Part shown: positions 1 through 9,318 of the stretch, piece after piece
Numbering within the stretch: position 1 is the first letter of the stretch
Layout of the letters: every line of letters starts with the position of its first letter
Assembly: GCA_964604675.1 (NCBI GenBank)
Contig: CAZSAT010000126.1
Span: forward strand, 1 to 19,531
Direction: 5' to 3'
DNA length: 19,531 bases
Source: CAZSAT01 sp964604675
GTDB lineage: Bacteria > Myxococcota_A > UBA796 > CAJQPC01
Position numbers and translations under genes: made by a program
The notes under the pieces: generated by a model
What the model was told of the DNA's origin: nothing
Seen by the model: only the letters and a program-made list of their open reading frames with translations
Databases searched by the model: none

Positions 1-728
<728 letters not shown>

Positions 729-747
729 CGTGTTCCTCGCGGGGAAG

Positions 748-3700
748 TCAGTAGCAGGCGCTGCTGTCGCAGGTGAAGCTGGCACCGGTTCCGTAGGTGT
801 ACGCACCGCTCGCCGCGTTGTACACGTCGTCCGGGCTGTTGCTCGAGAAGTCGCTGCTCGTCACGGTCAGCGCTGCGTTGGTTGCCAGGATGGCTCCGCC
901 GTAGATTCCCGCCGTGTTGTCGGTGAAGGTGCTGCCGCTGATCGTGGTGGTCGTCTCGACGAGCAACAGTGCGCCGGCGCCTTGCCCCGATTCGTTGTTC
1001 TCGAAGGTGCTGCCCGAGATGTTGATGGTCACCGCCGGCCCTCCGTTGGTGTAGAGGACGCCGCCGCTGTTGCCCGCGTAGTTGTCGCTGAACGTGCAGC
1101 TGCTCAAGGTGATGTTGGCCACCTCATCTGTCGACTGCAGCACCAACCGGATAGCGCCGCCGCTACCGTTGGAGGTGGAATTCCCCGACCACGTGACGCT
1201 TGACGCGCTCAGGGTGCTCTCCTGCATGTACACGCCGGCACCGCCGTAGTTGGAACCGGTGACGTTGTCGGAGATCTCCAGGTTCGCAAGGACCGCGGTG
1301 CTGCCGTCCAGACAGATGCCGCCGCCGTTGCCCTCGGCTTCATTGGATGAGATGGAGCCACCGTCGATGTCGACGGAGCTAGCGCTGACAGAGACGCCTG
1401 CACAGCTAGCACCGGAGCCGTTGCCGACGCTGTTCTCCGTGACGTCGCTATCCACCATGTACAGCGTGCTCCCGTCCGTGAACTGGATGGCTGCGCCGTT
1501 GCGGGCATAGTTGTCTGTGATGGTGCTGTCTTCGATGATCACGTCGCTGCCATCGGTGTAGAGAGCACTCTTCGCCGTCCCGACCGAGGTGTGCCCAGTC
1601 AGCGTGCTGTTGTAGATCTCCAGCTCGCTGTCCAGGAGGTGGATGCCTTCCGCGCCACCTCCGCTGCCCGTGTACGGCGCCGTGTTGGTGTCGATCAGCA
1701 CGGTGTCGAGCACGATCGAGCTGCCGTCCAACGCGTACAACCCCCCGCCGCTTCCTGCGCTGTTGTAGCTGATCGTGGAGTCGACGATCTCGACGTCGCA
1801 GTCGCTCGCATAGACCCCGCCGCCGAGTGAGTAGGCGTCGTTGTTGTTGATGATCAGGTCGCTCGCCAGGATGTCGGACGTCCCGTCGCAGCTGATCCCG
1901 CCACCGTTCGTCGAGTAACCGCGCTGGATCGTCAGGTCGCTGATCAGCAGCTCGGCGCGGTTCGTGACCGCGACCGTGCTGCTCGTCGTGCCCCCGTCGA
2001 GGACCGTCGAGGCCCCCTGTCCCTCGATCACCACGTCCGCACCACTGACCGTCAGGTAGGCGTAGAACGTGCCCTCGCACAGCGTCAGCGTGCCGTCGGT
2101 CGTGAAGCCCAGCGCCCCGCCGGTGAATTGGTCTGTGTAGTCCGTGACCGTGCCGTCGTCGGCCACGAAGGTCGCTACGCTCTCGTCCGAGCTCCAGGTC
2201 GCGTCGCAGTCGTTCTGGACACTGTCACAGACCTCCGCGGCCCCTGGATAGGTGTCTGCATCGGCGTCGTCGCAGTCGGTCCCGTCGCTGGTGGTCCCGC
2301 TCGGTTGGGTGCATGCGGCGACGCCACTGTCGGGGTCGCCGTACCCGTCGCCGTCGGTGTCCGTGTACCAGGTCTCGGCCTCCCCGACCTCGGCGTCGGC
2401 CCCGTCGCAGTCACCGTCGTCCTCGACGTACCCCGAGGGCTGATCGCAGGACGCCATCGAGTCGGACGAGTCGCCGACACCGTCGCCGTCGCTGTCCGCG
2501 TACCAGGTGGTGGCGTCGACCGAGCTGTCGGGGTCCGTGCTGCCGTCACAGTCGTTGTCGACGTCGTCGCAGATCTCGTCGGCGCCCGTCCAGGCGGCGG
2601 CGTCGCTGTCGTCACAGTCCTCAGCGTCGTCTTCGTACCCGCTCGGCTGGTCGCAGCTCACCGTGGTGCTGTCGGGGTCGCCGTACCCGTCACCATCGCT
2701 GTCCGCGTACCAGGTCGTGCCCGTGCTGCTGTCCAGGTCGGCGTCCGCGTCGTCCGCCTGATCGTCGCAGTCGTCGTCCACGTCGTTGCAGACCTCGGTC
2801 GCGCCGGGGCTGACCGCGGCGTCCGTGTCGTCGCAGTCGCCGTCGACCGACTCGTAGCCGCTGGGCTGGTCGCACGACACCAGGGTGTCGGAGTCCACCC
2901 CGTAGCCGTCCCCGTCGGAGTCCGCGTACCAGGTCGCCGCGTCGCTCGCGTCGTCCTCGTCCGTCTCGGTGTCGCAGTCGTTGTCCTGGTCGTCACAGAC
3001 CTCGGTCGCCGCCGGGTTCACCTCGCCGTTGGTGTCGTCGCAGTCCTCCGCGTCGTCCTCGTAGCCGGACGGCTGGTCACACGCGGTGAGGGACGCGTCG
3101 GCGTCGCCGTAGCCGTCGCCATCGGTGTCCGCGTACCAGGTCGTGGCGTCGCTCGCGTCGTCCTCGTCCGTCTCCGTGTCGCAGTCGTTGTCTACCCCGT
3201 CGCACAGCTCTTCGGCGTCCGGGTGGATCGTTCCGTCCCCGTCATCGCAGTCTGTGTCGTCGGCCAGGTACCCGCTCGGCTGGTCGCAGCTCGCCAGGGT
3301 GACGTCGGCGTCGCCGTAGCCATCGCCGTCGGTGTCGGCGTACCACGTGACGTTGGTCGAGGTGTCGAGGGAGTCGTCGTCGGCGTCGGCCAGCCCGTCG
3401 CAGTCGTCGTCCACGCCGTCGTTGCAGACCTCGGTCGCGTCCGGATGGACGTCGGCGTCGGCGTCGTCGCAGTCGTCCGACGTCGCCGCGTAGCCCACCT
3501 CGACGGAGCATGCGGACGTCCCGGCGTCGTCCGTGTCGCCGTAGCCGTCGCCGTCCGCGTCGGCGTAGACGGTCGACACCGTGGTGAGGTCGAGGCTGTC
3601 GTCCTCGATGTCCACCAGGCCGTCGCAGTCGTCGTCGGCTTCGTTGCAGATCTCGCTGCCGACCGGGCTGATCGAGGCGTCCCCGTCATCGCAGTCCGTG

Positions 3701-4884
3701 TCGAGCGACGACCAGCCGCTGGGCTCCGCGCAGAAGCGCTGGTCCAGATCCTCGTCTCCGTACCCGTCACCATCGCCGTCCTGATAGAAGACCGTGCCCG
3801 TGGACAGGTCCACGCCGTCGTCGTCGTCGTCCACCAGGGTGTCGCAGTCGTTGTCGAGGGCGTCGCAGACCTCGACGGCGTCCGGGTTCACGGCCGGGTC
3901 GGTGTCGTCACAGTCGTCGGCATCGTCTGCGTACCCGCTCGGCGCGGCGCACGACACGGTCGAGGCTTCCGCGTCACCGAAGCCATCGGAGTCTGCGTCG
4001 GCGTACCAGGTGGCGTCTGGCGCGACCGTGTCGTCGTCGTCGTCGACGAGGGTGTCACAGTCGTCGTCGATGTCGTTGCACACCTCCTCGGCGTCCGGAT
4101 GGATGGAGGCGTCGGAGTCGTCGCAGTCGCCTGCGGTGGCGACGTAGCCGCTCGGCTGCTCGCACGATGTCGTGGTGTCCGCTTCGGCGCCGAAGCTGTC
4201 GGCGTCATCATCGGCGTACCAGACCGTGTCGGGGTTCACCGATGCGTCCTCGTCGTCGCAGTCCTCTGCGTTCTCTACCCAGCTGTCGCTCGGGGCTGCG
4301 CAGTCGGTCACCTGGTCGGCCGGGTTGCCGTAGCCATCTCCATCGGCGTCGTGGGACCAGGTCACGTTCTCCACGCCCTCGTCGGTGTCGTCGTCGCAGT
4401 CGTCGTTGAGGTCGTTGCAAAGCTCTTCGGCCTCCGGGTACGCCTCGGACCGGGTGTCGTCGCAGTCCGTGCCGCCGTTCTCGGCGTCGAGGTAGCCGTC
4501 GCCATCGCCGTCCGACGCGGCCGTGAAGGTGAGCTCGGACGTGGACTCGTTGCCGTCGCCATCGATGGCGCTGAGCCGGAGGGTGAGCGCGCCCGGGGTG
4601 ACCTCGGAGACCTCCCAGCGCACGACGTCGAGCTCGCTGTCGACGATGCGCGTCGGCAGCGACTCCCCGTCCACCCGGGAGAGCGTGAGGATGAGGTCCT
4701 CGGTGGCGTCGAGATCGTCTTCCGCTGTGGTCAGGACCTCGACGGTGCCGGACTGCACCACCTCGCCGGGGGCCGGGGTCACGAAGGCCACCGCCGGGGG
4801 CTGGCTCGTGTTCACGGTCGCCGTGACGTCGTTGCCGCAGCCGGCAAGCAGGAGAGTGGACGCCGCGAGGGCGAAGCGCGTCAT
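748..4884 (-). CDS. Giant lipoprotein: 12 MopE-like Asp/Cys modules plus right-handed beta-helix
   Basis: The chosen ATG gives MTRFALAASTLLLAGCG, a textbook lipobox signal, with GGAGG 4 nt upstream; an in-frame GTG at 4911 would add 9 residues but lacks this support. About 1378 residues. Residues about 20-120 look like an Ig/cadherin-like domain. Residues about 125-900 hold 12 modules of the form WYADxDGDGYGD ... CDQPSGY ... DCDD ... EVCNDxDDDCD, matching the putative metal-binding MopE motif (PF11617 type); two modules lack the second Cys half. DxDxDG loops suggest calcium. Residues about 900-1378 are serial short Asn/Gly-rich strands (NNN, GGGVYA, SSF) typical of a pectate-lyase-like parallel beta-helix, ending in CDSSACY with no sorting tail. 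Probably a surface stalk with a beta-helical head for adhesion or polysaccharide binding. No catalytic residues are recognisable; the substrate is unknown. Confidence 0.9.
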   Translation of the reverse strand: MTRFALAASTLLLAGCGNDVTATVNTSQPPAVAFVTPAPGEVVQSGTVEVLTTAEDDLDATEDLILTLSRVDGESLPTRIVDSELDVVRWEVSEVTPGALTLRLSAIDGDGNESTSELTFTAASDGDGDGYLDAENGGTDCDDTRSEAYPEAEELCNDLNDDCDDDTDEGVENVTWSHDADGDGYGNPADQVTDCAAPSDSWVENAEDCDDEDASVNPDTVWYADDDADSFGAEADTTTSCEQPSGYVATAGDCDDSDASIHPDAEEVCNDIDDDCDTLVDDDDDTVAPDATWYADADSDGFGDAEASTVSCAAPSGYADDADDCDDTDPAVNPDAVEVCDALDNDCDTLVDDDDDGVDLSTGTVFYQDGDGDGYGDEDLDQRFCAEPSGWSSLDTDCDDGDASISPVGSEICNEADDDCDGLVDIEDDSLDLTTVSTVYADADGDGYGDTDDAGTSACSVEVGYAATSDDCDDADADVHPDATEVCNDGVDDDCDGLADADDDSLDTSTNVTWYADTDGDGYGDADVTLASCDQPSGYLADDTDCDDGDGTIHPDAEELCDGVDNDCDTETDEDDASDATTWYADTDGDGYGDADASLTACDQPSGYEDDAEDCDDTNGEVNPAATEVCDDQDNDCDTETDEDDASDAATWYADSDGDGYGVDSDTLVSCDQPSGYESVDGDCDDTDAAVSPGATEVCNDVDDDCDDQADDADADLDSSTGTTWYADSDGDGYGDPDSTTVSCDQPSGYEDDAEDCDDSDAAAWTGADEICDDVDNDCDGSTDPDSSVDATTWYADSDGDGVGDSSDSMASCDQPSGYVEDDGDCDGADAEVGEAETWYTDTDGDGYGDPDSGVAACTQPSGTTSDGTDCDDADADTYPGAAEVCDSVQNDCDATWSSDESVATFVADDGTVTDYTDQFTGGALGFTTDGTLTLCEGTFYAYLTVSGADVVIEGQGASTVLDGGTTSSTVAVTNRAELLISDLTIQRGYSTNGGGISCDGTSDILASDLIINNNDAYSLGGGVYASDCDVEIVDSTISYNSAGSGGGLYALDGSSIVLDTVLIDTNTAPYTGSGGGAEGIHLLDSELEIYNSTLTGHTSVGTAKSALYTDGSDVIIEDSTITDNYARNGAAIQFTDGSTLYMVDSDVTENSVGNGSGASCAGVSVSASSVDIDGGSISSNEAEGNGGGICLDGSTAVLANLEISDNVTGSNYGGAGVYMQESTLSASSVTWSGNSTSNGSGGAIRLVLQSTDEVANITLSSCTFSDNYAGNSGGVLYTNGGPAVTINISGSTFENNESGQGAGALLLVETTTTISGSTFTDNTAGIYGGAILATNAALTVTSSDFSSNSPDDVYNAASGAYTYGTGASFTCDSSACY
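2195..4520 (-). repeat. Twelve tandem coding repeats for MopE-like Asp/Cys modules
   Basis: The translated units are about 60-75 residues. Each has WYAD, a DGDGYGD loop, a single Cys, PSGY, DCDD and usually a second EVCNDxDDDCD segment. The seventh and eighth modules are the most alike, sharing the TDEDDASDA spacer, which suggests recent duplication. The antisense strand is open for long stretches only because GAC/GTC-rich codons mirror into valine-rich sequence. Confidence 0.85.
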
Positions 4885-4896
4885 GCGGCCTCCGAG

Positions 4897-4913
4897 CGGT
4901 GACCCTATCACCG
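4897..4913. promoter_or_regulatory. Inverted repeat upstream of the beta-helix lipoprotein gene
   Basis: Six-base arms CGGTGA and TCACCG flank a 5-base centre CCCTA, 13-30 nt before the ATG at 4884. On the minus strand the centre also reads TAGGGT, which fits a -10 hexamer, so the palindrome could be an operator over an internal promoter. It lies in the 106-nt gap after the upstream lipoprotein gene, the only sizeable gap in this operon. Function is inferred from position and symmetry only. Confidence 0.3.
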
Positions 4914-4990
4914 GTTGCAGGCGTTCTTGCCGGCGGATGCCGCGATCGTGCTCCGATGCTCACGAGCCAGCACGGCCGGTGGAGGCATGT

Positions 4991-6007
4991 TCAAGGGGAG
5001 AGCGTGAAGGTACCTTCGACGTCGAGGTCGGAGCTCTTCCACTCGCCGCTGAACTCCACGGTGCCGTGGTACTCGCTGCCGGTCGTGGAGCCGTCGTACG
5101 TGCAGTAGTCGTAGCCGCCGTCTTGCCACTCGGCCTCGAGCGCCATCTCGGTGTCCAGCACGGTCATCGAGCCGAGGAGCTTCTCGACGGACACCTCGCC
5201 GCCGAAGCTGAACGCGACGGGGCTTCCGACGGTCTTGGCGAGCGCGCCCGTGAAGGTGCACTCCCCGTTGCCGCTGAACCCTTTAGCGCCGTCGTGGTCG
5301 ACCGTGGCGGACATCGAGCCGGTGCAGGTGTCGGTTCCCTCGGTCGTGGAAACCCACGTGAGCGTGACGGCTCCCTCGAAGGAGCCGTCGCGCTGATCGA
5401 GACAGCCTTCGCCGACCGAGCTCGTGTAGTCGCAGCAGTCGTCGTTGTTGTCGACGTAGGCATGTTCGAGCAGGTCCTCTGGATCGGGGTCCGCGCACGA
5501 CGCCTCGCAGTCGTCATTGTTGAGGTTCTGTCCCTCGTCTGGATAGCACCAGTCTTCGGACCCGAACCCGTCCCCGTCTTCGTCGCGGAACCAGTACACT
5601 TGGTCGACGGCGTCGACGTCCTCCTGGCCATCGCAGTCCTCGTCCTCGCCGCCACAGAGCTCGTCTGCGCCGGGATGGACGGCGGCGTCGGCGTCGTTGC
5701 AGTCGCCGGCGGTGGTCAGCCAGCCCTTGCCCGGGTCTTCGCAGAAGGTCTGCGCTGCATCGTCCCCACCGAAGCCGTCTCCGTCTCCGTCCTCGTAGTA
5801 GACAAGCTTGCAGTCCGTGTCGTCGGGCTGGGTGTCGGCCGTGTCGTCGGGCTGGGTGTCTCCCGAGTCGTCGGGCTGGGTGTCTCCCGAGTCGTCGGTC
5901 GGCATGGCGGAGTCGTCTATCGCCCCCGCGGAGTCCACCGCGCCCCACCGTGCGAGGTTCTCGGCCTCGGTGATGTAGAAGCAGCTTACGAGGACGAGGG
6001 TCCACAT
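4991..6007 (-). CDS. MopE-like Asp/Cys-module lipoprotein coupled to the Ser/Thr kinase
   Basis: About 338 residues. ATG at 6007 shares one base with the kinase stop (TGATG), so translation is probably coupled. It gives MWTLVLVSC, an extremely short signal with an LVSC lipobox. A GTG at 6043 inside the kinase gene would add MHRGVHAVRRAV and make a more classical charged signal, so the start is uncertain. Residues about 30-65 are an acidic 8-residue tandem repeat (SGDTQPDD). Two MopE-like modules follow (YYEDGDGDGFGGDD ... GDCNDADAAVHPGADELCGGEDEDCDG, then WFRDEDGDGFGSED). The C-terminal 150 residues are beta-rich with several Cys (CTGSMSATVDHDG, GECTFTGAL, DYCTYDG) and resemble no family I can name. 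It is likely exposed outside the inner membrane, where it could meet the kinase's periplasmic tail. Confidence 0.85.
   Translation of the reverse strand: MWTLVLVSCFYITEAENLARWGAVDSAGAIDDSAMPTDDSGDTQPDDSGDTQPDDTADTQPDDTDCKLVYYEDGDGDGFGGDDAAQTFCEDPGKGWLTTAGDCNDADAAVHPGADELCGGEDEDCDGQEDVDAVDQVYWFRDEDGDGFGSEDWCYPDEGQNLNNDDCEASCADPDPEDLLEHAYVDNNDDCCDYTSSVGEGCLDQRDGSFEGAVTLTWVSTTEGTDTCTGSMSATVDHDGAKGFSGNGECTFTGALAKTVGSPVAFSFGGEVSVEKLLGSMTVLDTEMALEAEWQDGGYDYCTYDGSTTGSEYHGTVEFSGEWKSSDLDVEGTFTLSP
5817..5898 (-). repeat. 24-nt coding tandem repeat in the lipoprotein linker
   Basis: Three full and one partial 24-nt units encode the acidic linker SGDTQPDD repeated, with one unit changed to TADTQPDD. The units differ at a few bases only, so copy number could vary between strains. 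It tethers the lipidated N-terminus to the Asp/Cys modules. Confidence 0.8.
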
Positions 6008-7791
6008 CACTGCACGTCGCACTGCGTGAACGCCGCGATGCACTTCACCACGTGCTTCGACCCGTCACCGACCCCGACGGTCTCGTCGAGATGGAGGGTC
6101 TGACCATTCATCGTCGCGTAGACGTCGTAGGTCCCCGTCGGCATGGGCTCGCCCGGACCGAAGCGCCCCTCGGCGTTCCGAAAGACGACGGCCTCGGCCG
6201 TGTTGTCTGCGTGGAGGCTGAAGGTGCCGGTCGTGACGACAGGCGCAGGTGCGGGTGTGGGTGCGACTGTGACCGGCCTCGACGGGGGAGCCGCGCTGGA
6301 CGCTGCTGGGTCCGGTTGCGCCGTCGAGGATCCGCGAGTCGGCGACAACGATGCTGCCGGCGCCCTGGTGTCTGCGACCTCGTCCTGGGCCGCTGTCTGC
6401 TCGTCCGAGCCAGCGACGGCCTCGTCCACGGCCGCTGACGGTGCGACTTCGGCACCATGCTCCGTAGACGGCGGCGCCGAGACGACCGGTTCCGCCTCTT
6501 CGGCCGGCCTCGAGTCCGGGAGGACGACGACGCCGAGCACGCCGCCGATCAGGACCAGTGCACCGAGCGCCGCGGGCACCTTCCAGCGGCCGGTCTGGGG
6601 CGGCCGCGGCACGGCCACCGGGGCGGAGGAAGGTGCCGGGGCGGAGTCGATGGCCGGGGCCGCCTCGACCGCTGCGCGCTCACACACAGCCGCCGGCGCC
6701 ACGGGGTCCAGCTCGATCGACCAGGTCTCGGACGTCGAAGGCTCCTTCGCGCGCAGGGCCGGAGCCACGGCTCGCTCTGGGGGTGGAAGGTCTGCCGCGG
6801 CAGCCAGCGCATCGCCCCGCTCTGTGATCAGAGTGCCCGTGAAGTCGTCGCTGCCGAGGGGAGCGCCTTCGGCCATCAACCCCGGGACGGACCTCCCCGC
6901 CCAGTCGCGGAGTCGCGGGCCGCCGACCTCCGCCTGCAGGGCGCCGCAGAGCTGCTCGAAGTCGTCGAGGCTCCAGCGCTCCTCCGGCTCGAATGCTATG
7001 GCGCGGTCGAGCAACTGCAGCAGCGCTGTCGTCTGACTCTCCGGGAAGCTCCAGACCTCCGTGAGGACCTGCGCGATGCCGTCGAGCAGCTCGTCGACGA
7101 AGCTGGTGAACTTCCGTGGCGTCTTGGGTGGCATCCGCACGAGCGGTCCACCCAGGAGCTCCGCGAGCACCAACCCCAACGAGTACAGGTCGCCCTCGGG
7201 CCCGTCGTCGTCTTCTTCGCCGAGGCGCTCCGGCGCCATGTAGTTCATCGTGCCGTACCGCACCGACCGCGTCAGCGCCTCGCGCTGTTCGAACTCGGCC
7301 CGTGCGGTGCCGAAGTCCAGCACCTTCACCTCCCGGTGGGAGGTCAGGCGGATGTTGGCGGGCTTGATGTCCCGATGGACCAGCTTGAGCGGCGCCCCCC
7401 CCGCCCCGGCTGGCTGGTTGTAGGCGGTGTTGAGGGCACTGGCCACTTCCTCGGCGATCGAGAGTGCCGCGCGGGGAGGCACCTCCTCGGACTCTACGAC
7501 CTGCTTGAGATCGACGCCCTCGATGTACTCCATCACGACGCCCCAGCCGTCGTCGAAGCGCACCAGACCATCGACGCCGACCACAGCCCGATGGCGGATG
7601 AGCCCGAGGATGCGGGCCTCGTCGCGCAGACGAAGCGCGACCTCCGCGGGAGCGTCCGGGTTGTCGTTGAGAAACTTCAACGCGACGGCCTTGGAAAAAC
7701 CGCCTGCGCCCAGCAGCTCGGCCTTGTACACGGTGCCGAAGCCGCCCTTGCCCAGCACGCCGAGGAGGCGGAAGCGTCGGCGGTCGCTCAC
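6007..7791 (-). CDS. Hanks-type Ser/Thr protein kinase with transmembrane segment and periplasmic tail
   Basis: The GTG at 7791 forms a GTGA overlap with the upstream stop and begins the protein just before the kinase fold; longer upstream reading frames are arginine-rich and unlikely. About 594 residues. Glycine loop GKGGFGTVY at 14-22, VALK lysine near 39, catalytic HRDIKPAN with Asp near 141, DFG at about 159-161, APE at about 186-188: all residues for activity are present and it is an RD kinase. A Pro/Ala-rich juxtamembrane region follows, then one membrane helix at about 404-424. Beyond it lie a Ser/Pro/Ala-rich linker and a small C-terminal beta domain (TGTFSLHADNT ... VVKCIAAFTQCDVQ) like the PEGA-type tails of myxobacterial kinases. 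It should phosphorylate cytoplasmic proteins in response to an envelope signal; partners are likely its operon neighbours. Confidence 0.93.
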   Translation of the reverse strand: MSDRRRFRLLGVLGKGGFGTVYKAELLGAGGFSKAVALKFLNDNPDAPAEVALRLRDEARILGLIRHRAVVGVDGLVRFDDGWGVVMEYIEGVDLKQVVESEEVPPRAALSIAEEVASALNTAYNQPAGAGGAPLKLVHRDIKPANIRLTSHREVKVLDFGTARAEFEQREALTRSVRYGTMNYMAPERLGEEDDDGPEGDLYSLGLVLAELLGGPLVRMPPKTPRKFTSFVDELLDGIAQVLTEVWSFPESQTTALLQLLDRAIAFEPEERWSLDDFEQLCGALQAEVGGPRLRDWAGRSVPGLMAEGAPLGSDDFTGTLITERGDALAAAADLPPPERAVAPALRAKEPSTSETWSIELDPVAPAAVCERAAVEAAPAIDSAPAPSSAPVAVPRPPQTGRWKVPAALGALVLIGGVLGVVVLPDSRPAEEAEPVVSAPPSTEHGAEVAPSAAVDEAVAGSDEQTAAQDEVADTRAPAASLSPTRGSSTAQPDPAASSAAPPSRPVTVAPTPAPAPVVTTGTFSLHADNTAEAVVFRNAEGRFGPGEPMPTGTYDVYATMNGQTLHLDETVGVGDGSKHVVKCIAAFTQCDVQ

Positions 7792-8579
7792 CACGCCCTC
7801 ACGGTCAGCACCGTACCGCCGAGCGCGAGGACACCGGCACCGCCGGAAGCGAGCGCCAAGCTGTTGGCTCGTGTTCGGTGGGGGTCGGCCTCGGTCTCGC
7901 TGGATGCGGCGTTCCAGGCGGCCTCGGCGCTGTACCCGAGCCCGACGAGGACACCTGTCGCGACGCTGGCGCCAGCTGTGGCGGCCACGAGCGCCCAAGG
8001 CCGAGCCGGGCGGTCCGGGGCTTGGAGCAACTCATAAGAGGGCGTGGGGTCTGCGCTGTAGAGGTAGGCCGTGTCCACGACGGCGCCGTCGGCGTCGAAG
8101 CGCTGGTAGACGGAGGCACGCGCAGCCGGACGGTCGATGCCACGTCGTCCATCGAACGCGAGCTCCCCCTGCGCTGGGGGCGCCTGGGCCACCTGCTCGT
8201 CGGACGCCGCGGCGGCCTCGTACGAGGTCCGGATGGGGTTGCTCTCGGCGACGACGGTGCTCGGAAAGCTATAGGCGGGCTCCAGGCTCCGCGCTGCGGC
8301 GAAGGCCTCGTCGCGCTGCTCCGGCTCGGAGGCCGCGTAATGCTGCAGGCCGCGGACTCGGTGGATGCGCGCGGCCAGAGCCCGGGTGACAGGCTCGGAG
8401 ACGCACGGGAGGACGGCCTCGACCTGCACGGTGGCGCTGCGGAAGCCATCGAGGTCGAGGGCACCCAGGCTGGCCTCGGCCTCCTCGAGCAGGTCGTCGA
8501 CGACGCGGGCGGACACCGCGTCCCCGCAGGGCGCTGCTGCGACGGAGGCGACCAAGACTGCCAGCCACCCGGCTCCCAC
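7788..8579 (-). CDS. Exported protein with two C-terminal membrane helices, kinase-operon leader
   Basis: The chosen GTG has GGAGG 8 nt upstream and starts a signal peptide (MGAGWLAVLVASVAAAPCG). About 263 residues. The middle is helical and Ala/Glu-rich (LLEEAEASLGALDLDGFRSA ... AFAAARSLEPAYSFPSTV), reminiscent of degenerate TPR-like proteins found beside myxobacterial kinases, with the Pro-Ile-Arg segment ESNPIRTSYEAAA. The end has two hydrophobic helices (WALVAATAGASVATGVLVGLGY and SLALASGGAGVLALGGTVL) separated by a short loop. I recognise no enzyme motif. Its 4-nt overlap with the kinase implies co-translation and a probable role in sensing or in localising the kinase. In-frame upstream sequence to 9080 is antisense to the CotH remnant and is not coding. 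Confidence 0.75.
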   Translation of the reverse strand: MGAGWLAVLVASVAAAPCGDAVSARVVDDLLEEAEASLGALDLDGFRSATVQVEAVLPCVSEPVTRALAARIHRVRGLQHYAASEPEQRDEAFAAARSLEPAYSFPSTVVAESNPIRTSYEAAAASDEQVAQAPPAQGELAFDGRRGIDRPAARASVYQRFDADGAVVDTAYLYSADPTPSYELLQAPDRPARPWALVAATAGASVATGVLVGLGYSAEAAWNAASSETEADPHRTRANSLALASGGAGVLALGGTVLTVRAW

Positions 8580-8606
8580 GCGCCTCGCCTCCGACCTATG
8601 TCGAAG

Positions 8607-8612
8607 AAGGTA
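8607..8612 (-). promoter_or_regulatory. Possible -10 element of the kinase operon
   Basis: On the minus strand the sequence TGCTACCTT reads as an extended -10 (TGn plus TACCTT), 27 nt before the GTG at 8579. No convincing -35 box is visible at the expected distance, so the call is weak. Confidence 0.25.
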
Positions 8613-8728
8613 GCACGCCCCTACTCGTGCGCCCGAGCGCGTCGGCCCCTGGATGGTGTGAGACCGCGAAGGCTCCGCCGACAGCGCGATGTCGAACGCC
8701 TCGCGAGCGGGGTCTCTCTGAGGGTCGG

Positions 8729-8762
8729 GTGGGCCGGGGCGGCCGCCCGCCCCGGCCCCCAC
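8729..8762. terminator. Strong GC-rich hairpin in the gap between the kinase operon and the CotH remnant
   Basis: Arms GTGGGCCGGGGCGG and CCGCCCCGGCCCCCAC pair over 14 bp with a 2-nt bulge around a CCGC loop. No T-run follows on either strand, so it may be a non-canonical terminator, a transcription insulator or a boundary of a past rearrangement. The 8580-8841 interval otherwise shows only the possible promoter of the leftward operon. Confidence 0.35.
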
Positions 8763-8841
8763 AGATACGGACGTGCGGAGCTCCCGCATCCGGCTCCTCG
8801 GGCCACACACTCGCCAGTCGACGCTGCGGGTACGGCCACCG

Positions 8842-9245
8842 ATCCTGGCTCGGCTCTTCGAAGACCCCAGCCGCACCCTCTGGAAGGGCCTGAGCGGGGG
8901 CGACCTGAGCGACGTCGGCCAGCAGCGCGCGGAAGTCGAGGAGGCGGGCGAGGGGGGCGCAGTCGCCCTGCTGCGGGGCCTCGTCGAAGAGCTGGCAGCG
9001 GACTTCCCGGGCACGCCGGAGGCCCGCTTCGTGCGCGACGAGGTGCTGGCCCTGATGGCCGTGGACGTGGTGACCGGCAACCACGACGCCTACACCACCC
9101 GGGCCAACAACTGGACCCTCTACCGGCAGCCGGCCACGAACACCTGGCACCTGCTGCCCTGGGGTGCGGATCAGGCTTCGTGCGCGAGCTGGATCCACTG
9201 GACCCCGCCGCGACGGTCGAGGGCGCGGAGCCCGGCCGGCTCTGG
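8842..9245 (+). pseudogene. CotH kinase family protein remnant, truncated at both ends and frameshifted
   Basis: The reading frame gives LARLFEDPSRTLWKG, GGDLSD, then VRDEVLALMAVDVVTGNHDA, TRANNWTLYRQPATNTW and HLLPWGADQA. These match the core of CotH-type atypical kinases, where D..N.DSY..NNW.LY and PW..D are the nucleotide and metal-binding segments. Near 9177 the frame breaks: DQA is followed by SCASW, whereas the next frame continues as FVRELDPLDPAATVEGAEPG, as expected for the family. Restoring one T (gcttcg to gctttcg) would repair it. The N-terminal third of a normal CotH protein and its C-terminus are absent. CotH proteins in Myxococcota are usually exported; this one cannot make a full product. 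Confidence 0.7.
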
Positions 9246-9318
9246 ACTGGAATAGGGAACAGGAGATGGCAGATTTCGGACACTACGTGTACGTGCCCAT
9301 CCAGAAGGAGCAGACTCC

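Noticed and set aside
2128..4902. Long plus-strand open frame opposite the giant lipoprotein gene
   Set aside because: Its product is a monotonous Val/Ala/Arg-rich mirror of GAC/GTC codons, with no start signals or domains. The minus-strand lipobox, ribosome site and module structure decide the coding strand.
8580..9080. N-terminal extension of the two-helix membrane protein
   Set aside because: The extension is Arg/Ser/Pro-rich, antisense to the CotH remnant, and the GTG at 8579 has a good ribosome site and signal peptide.
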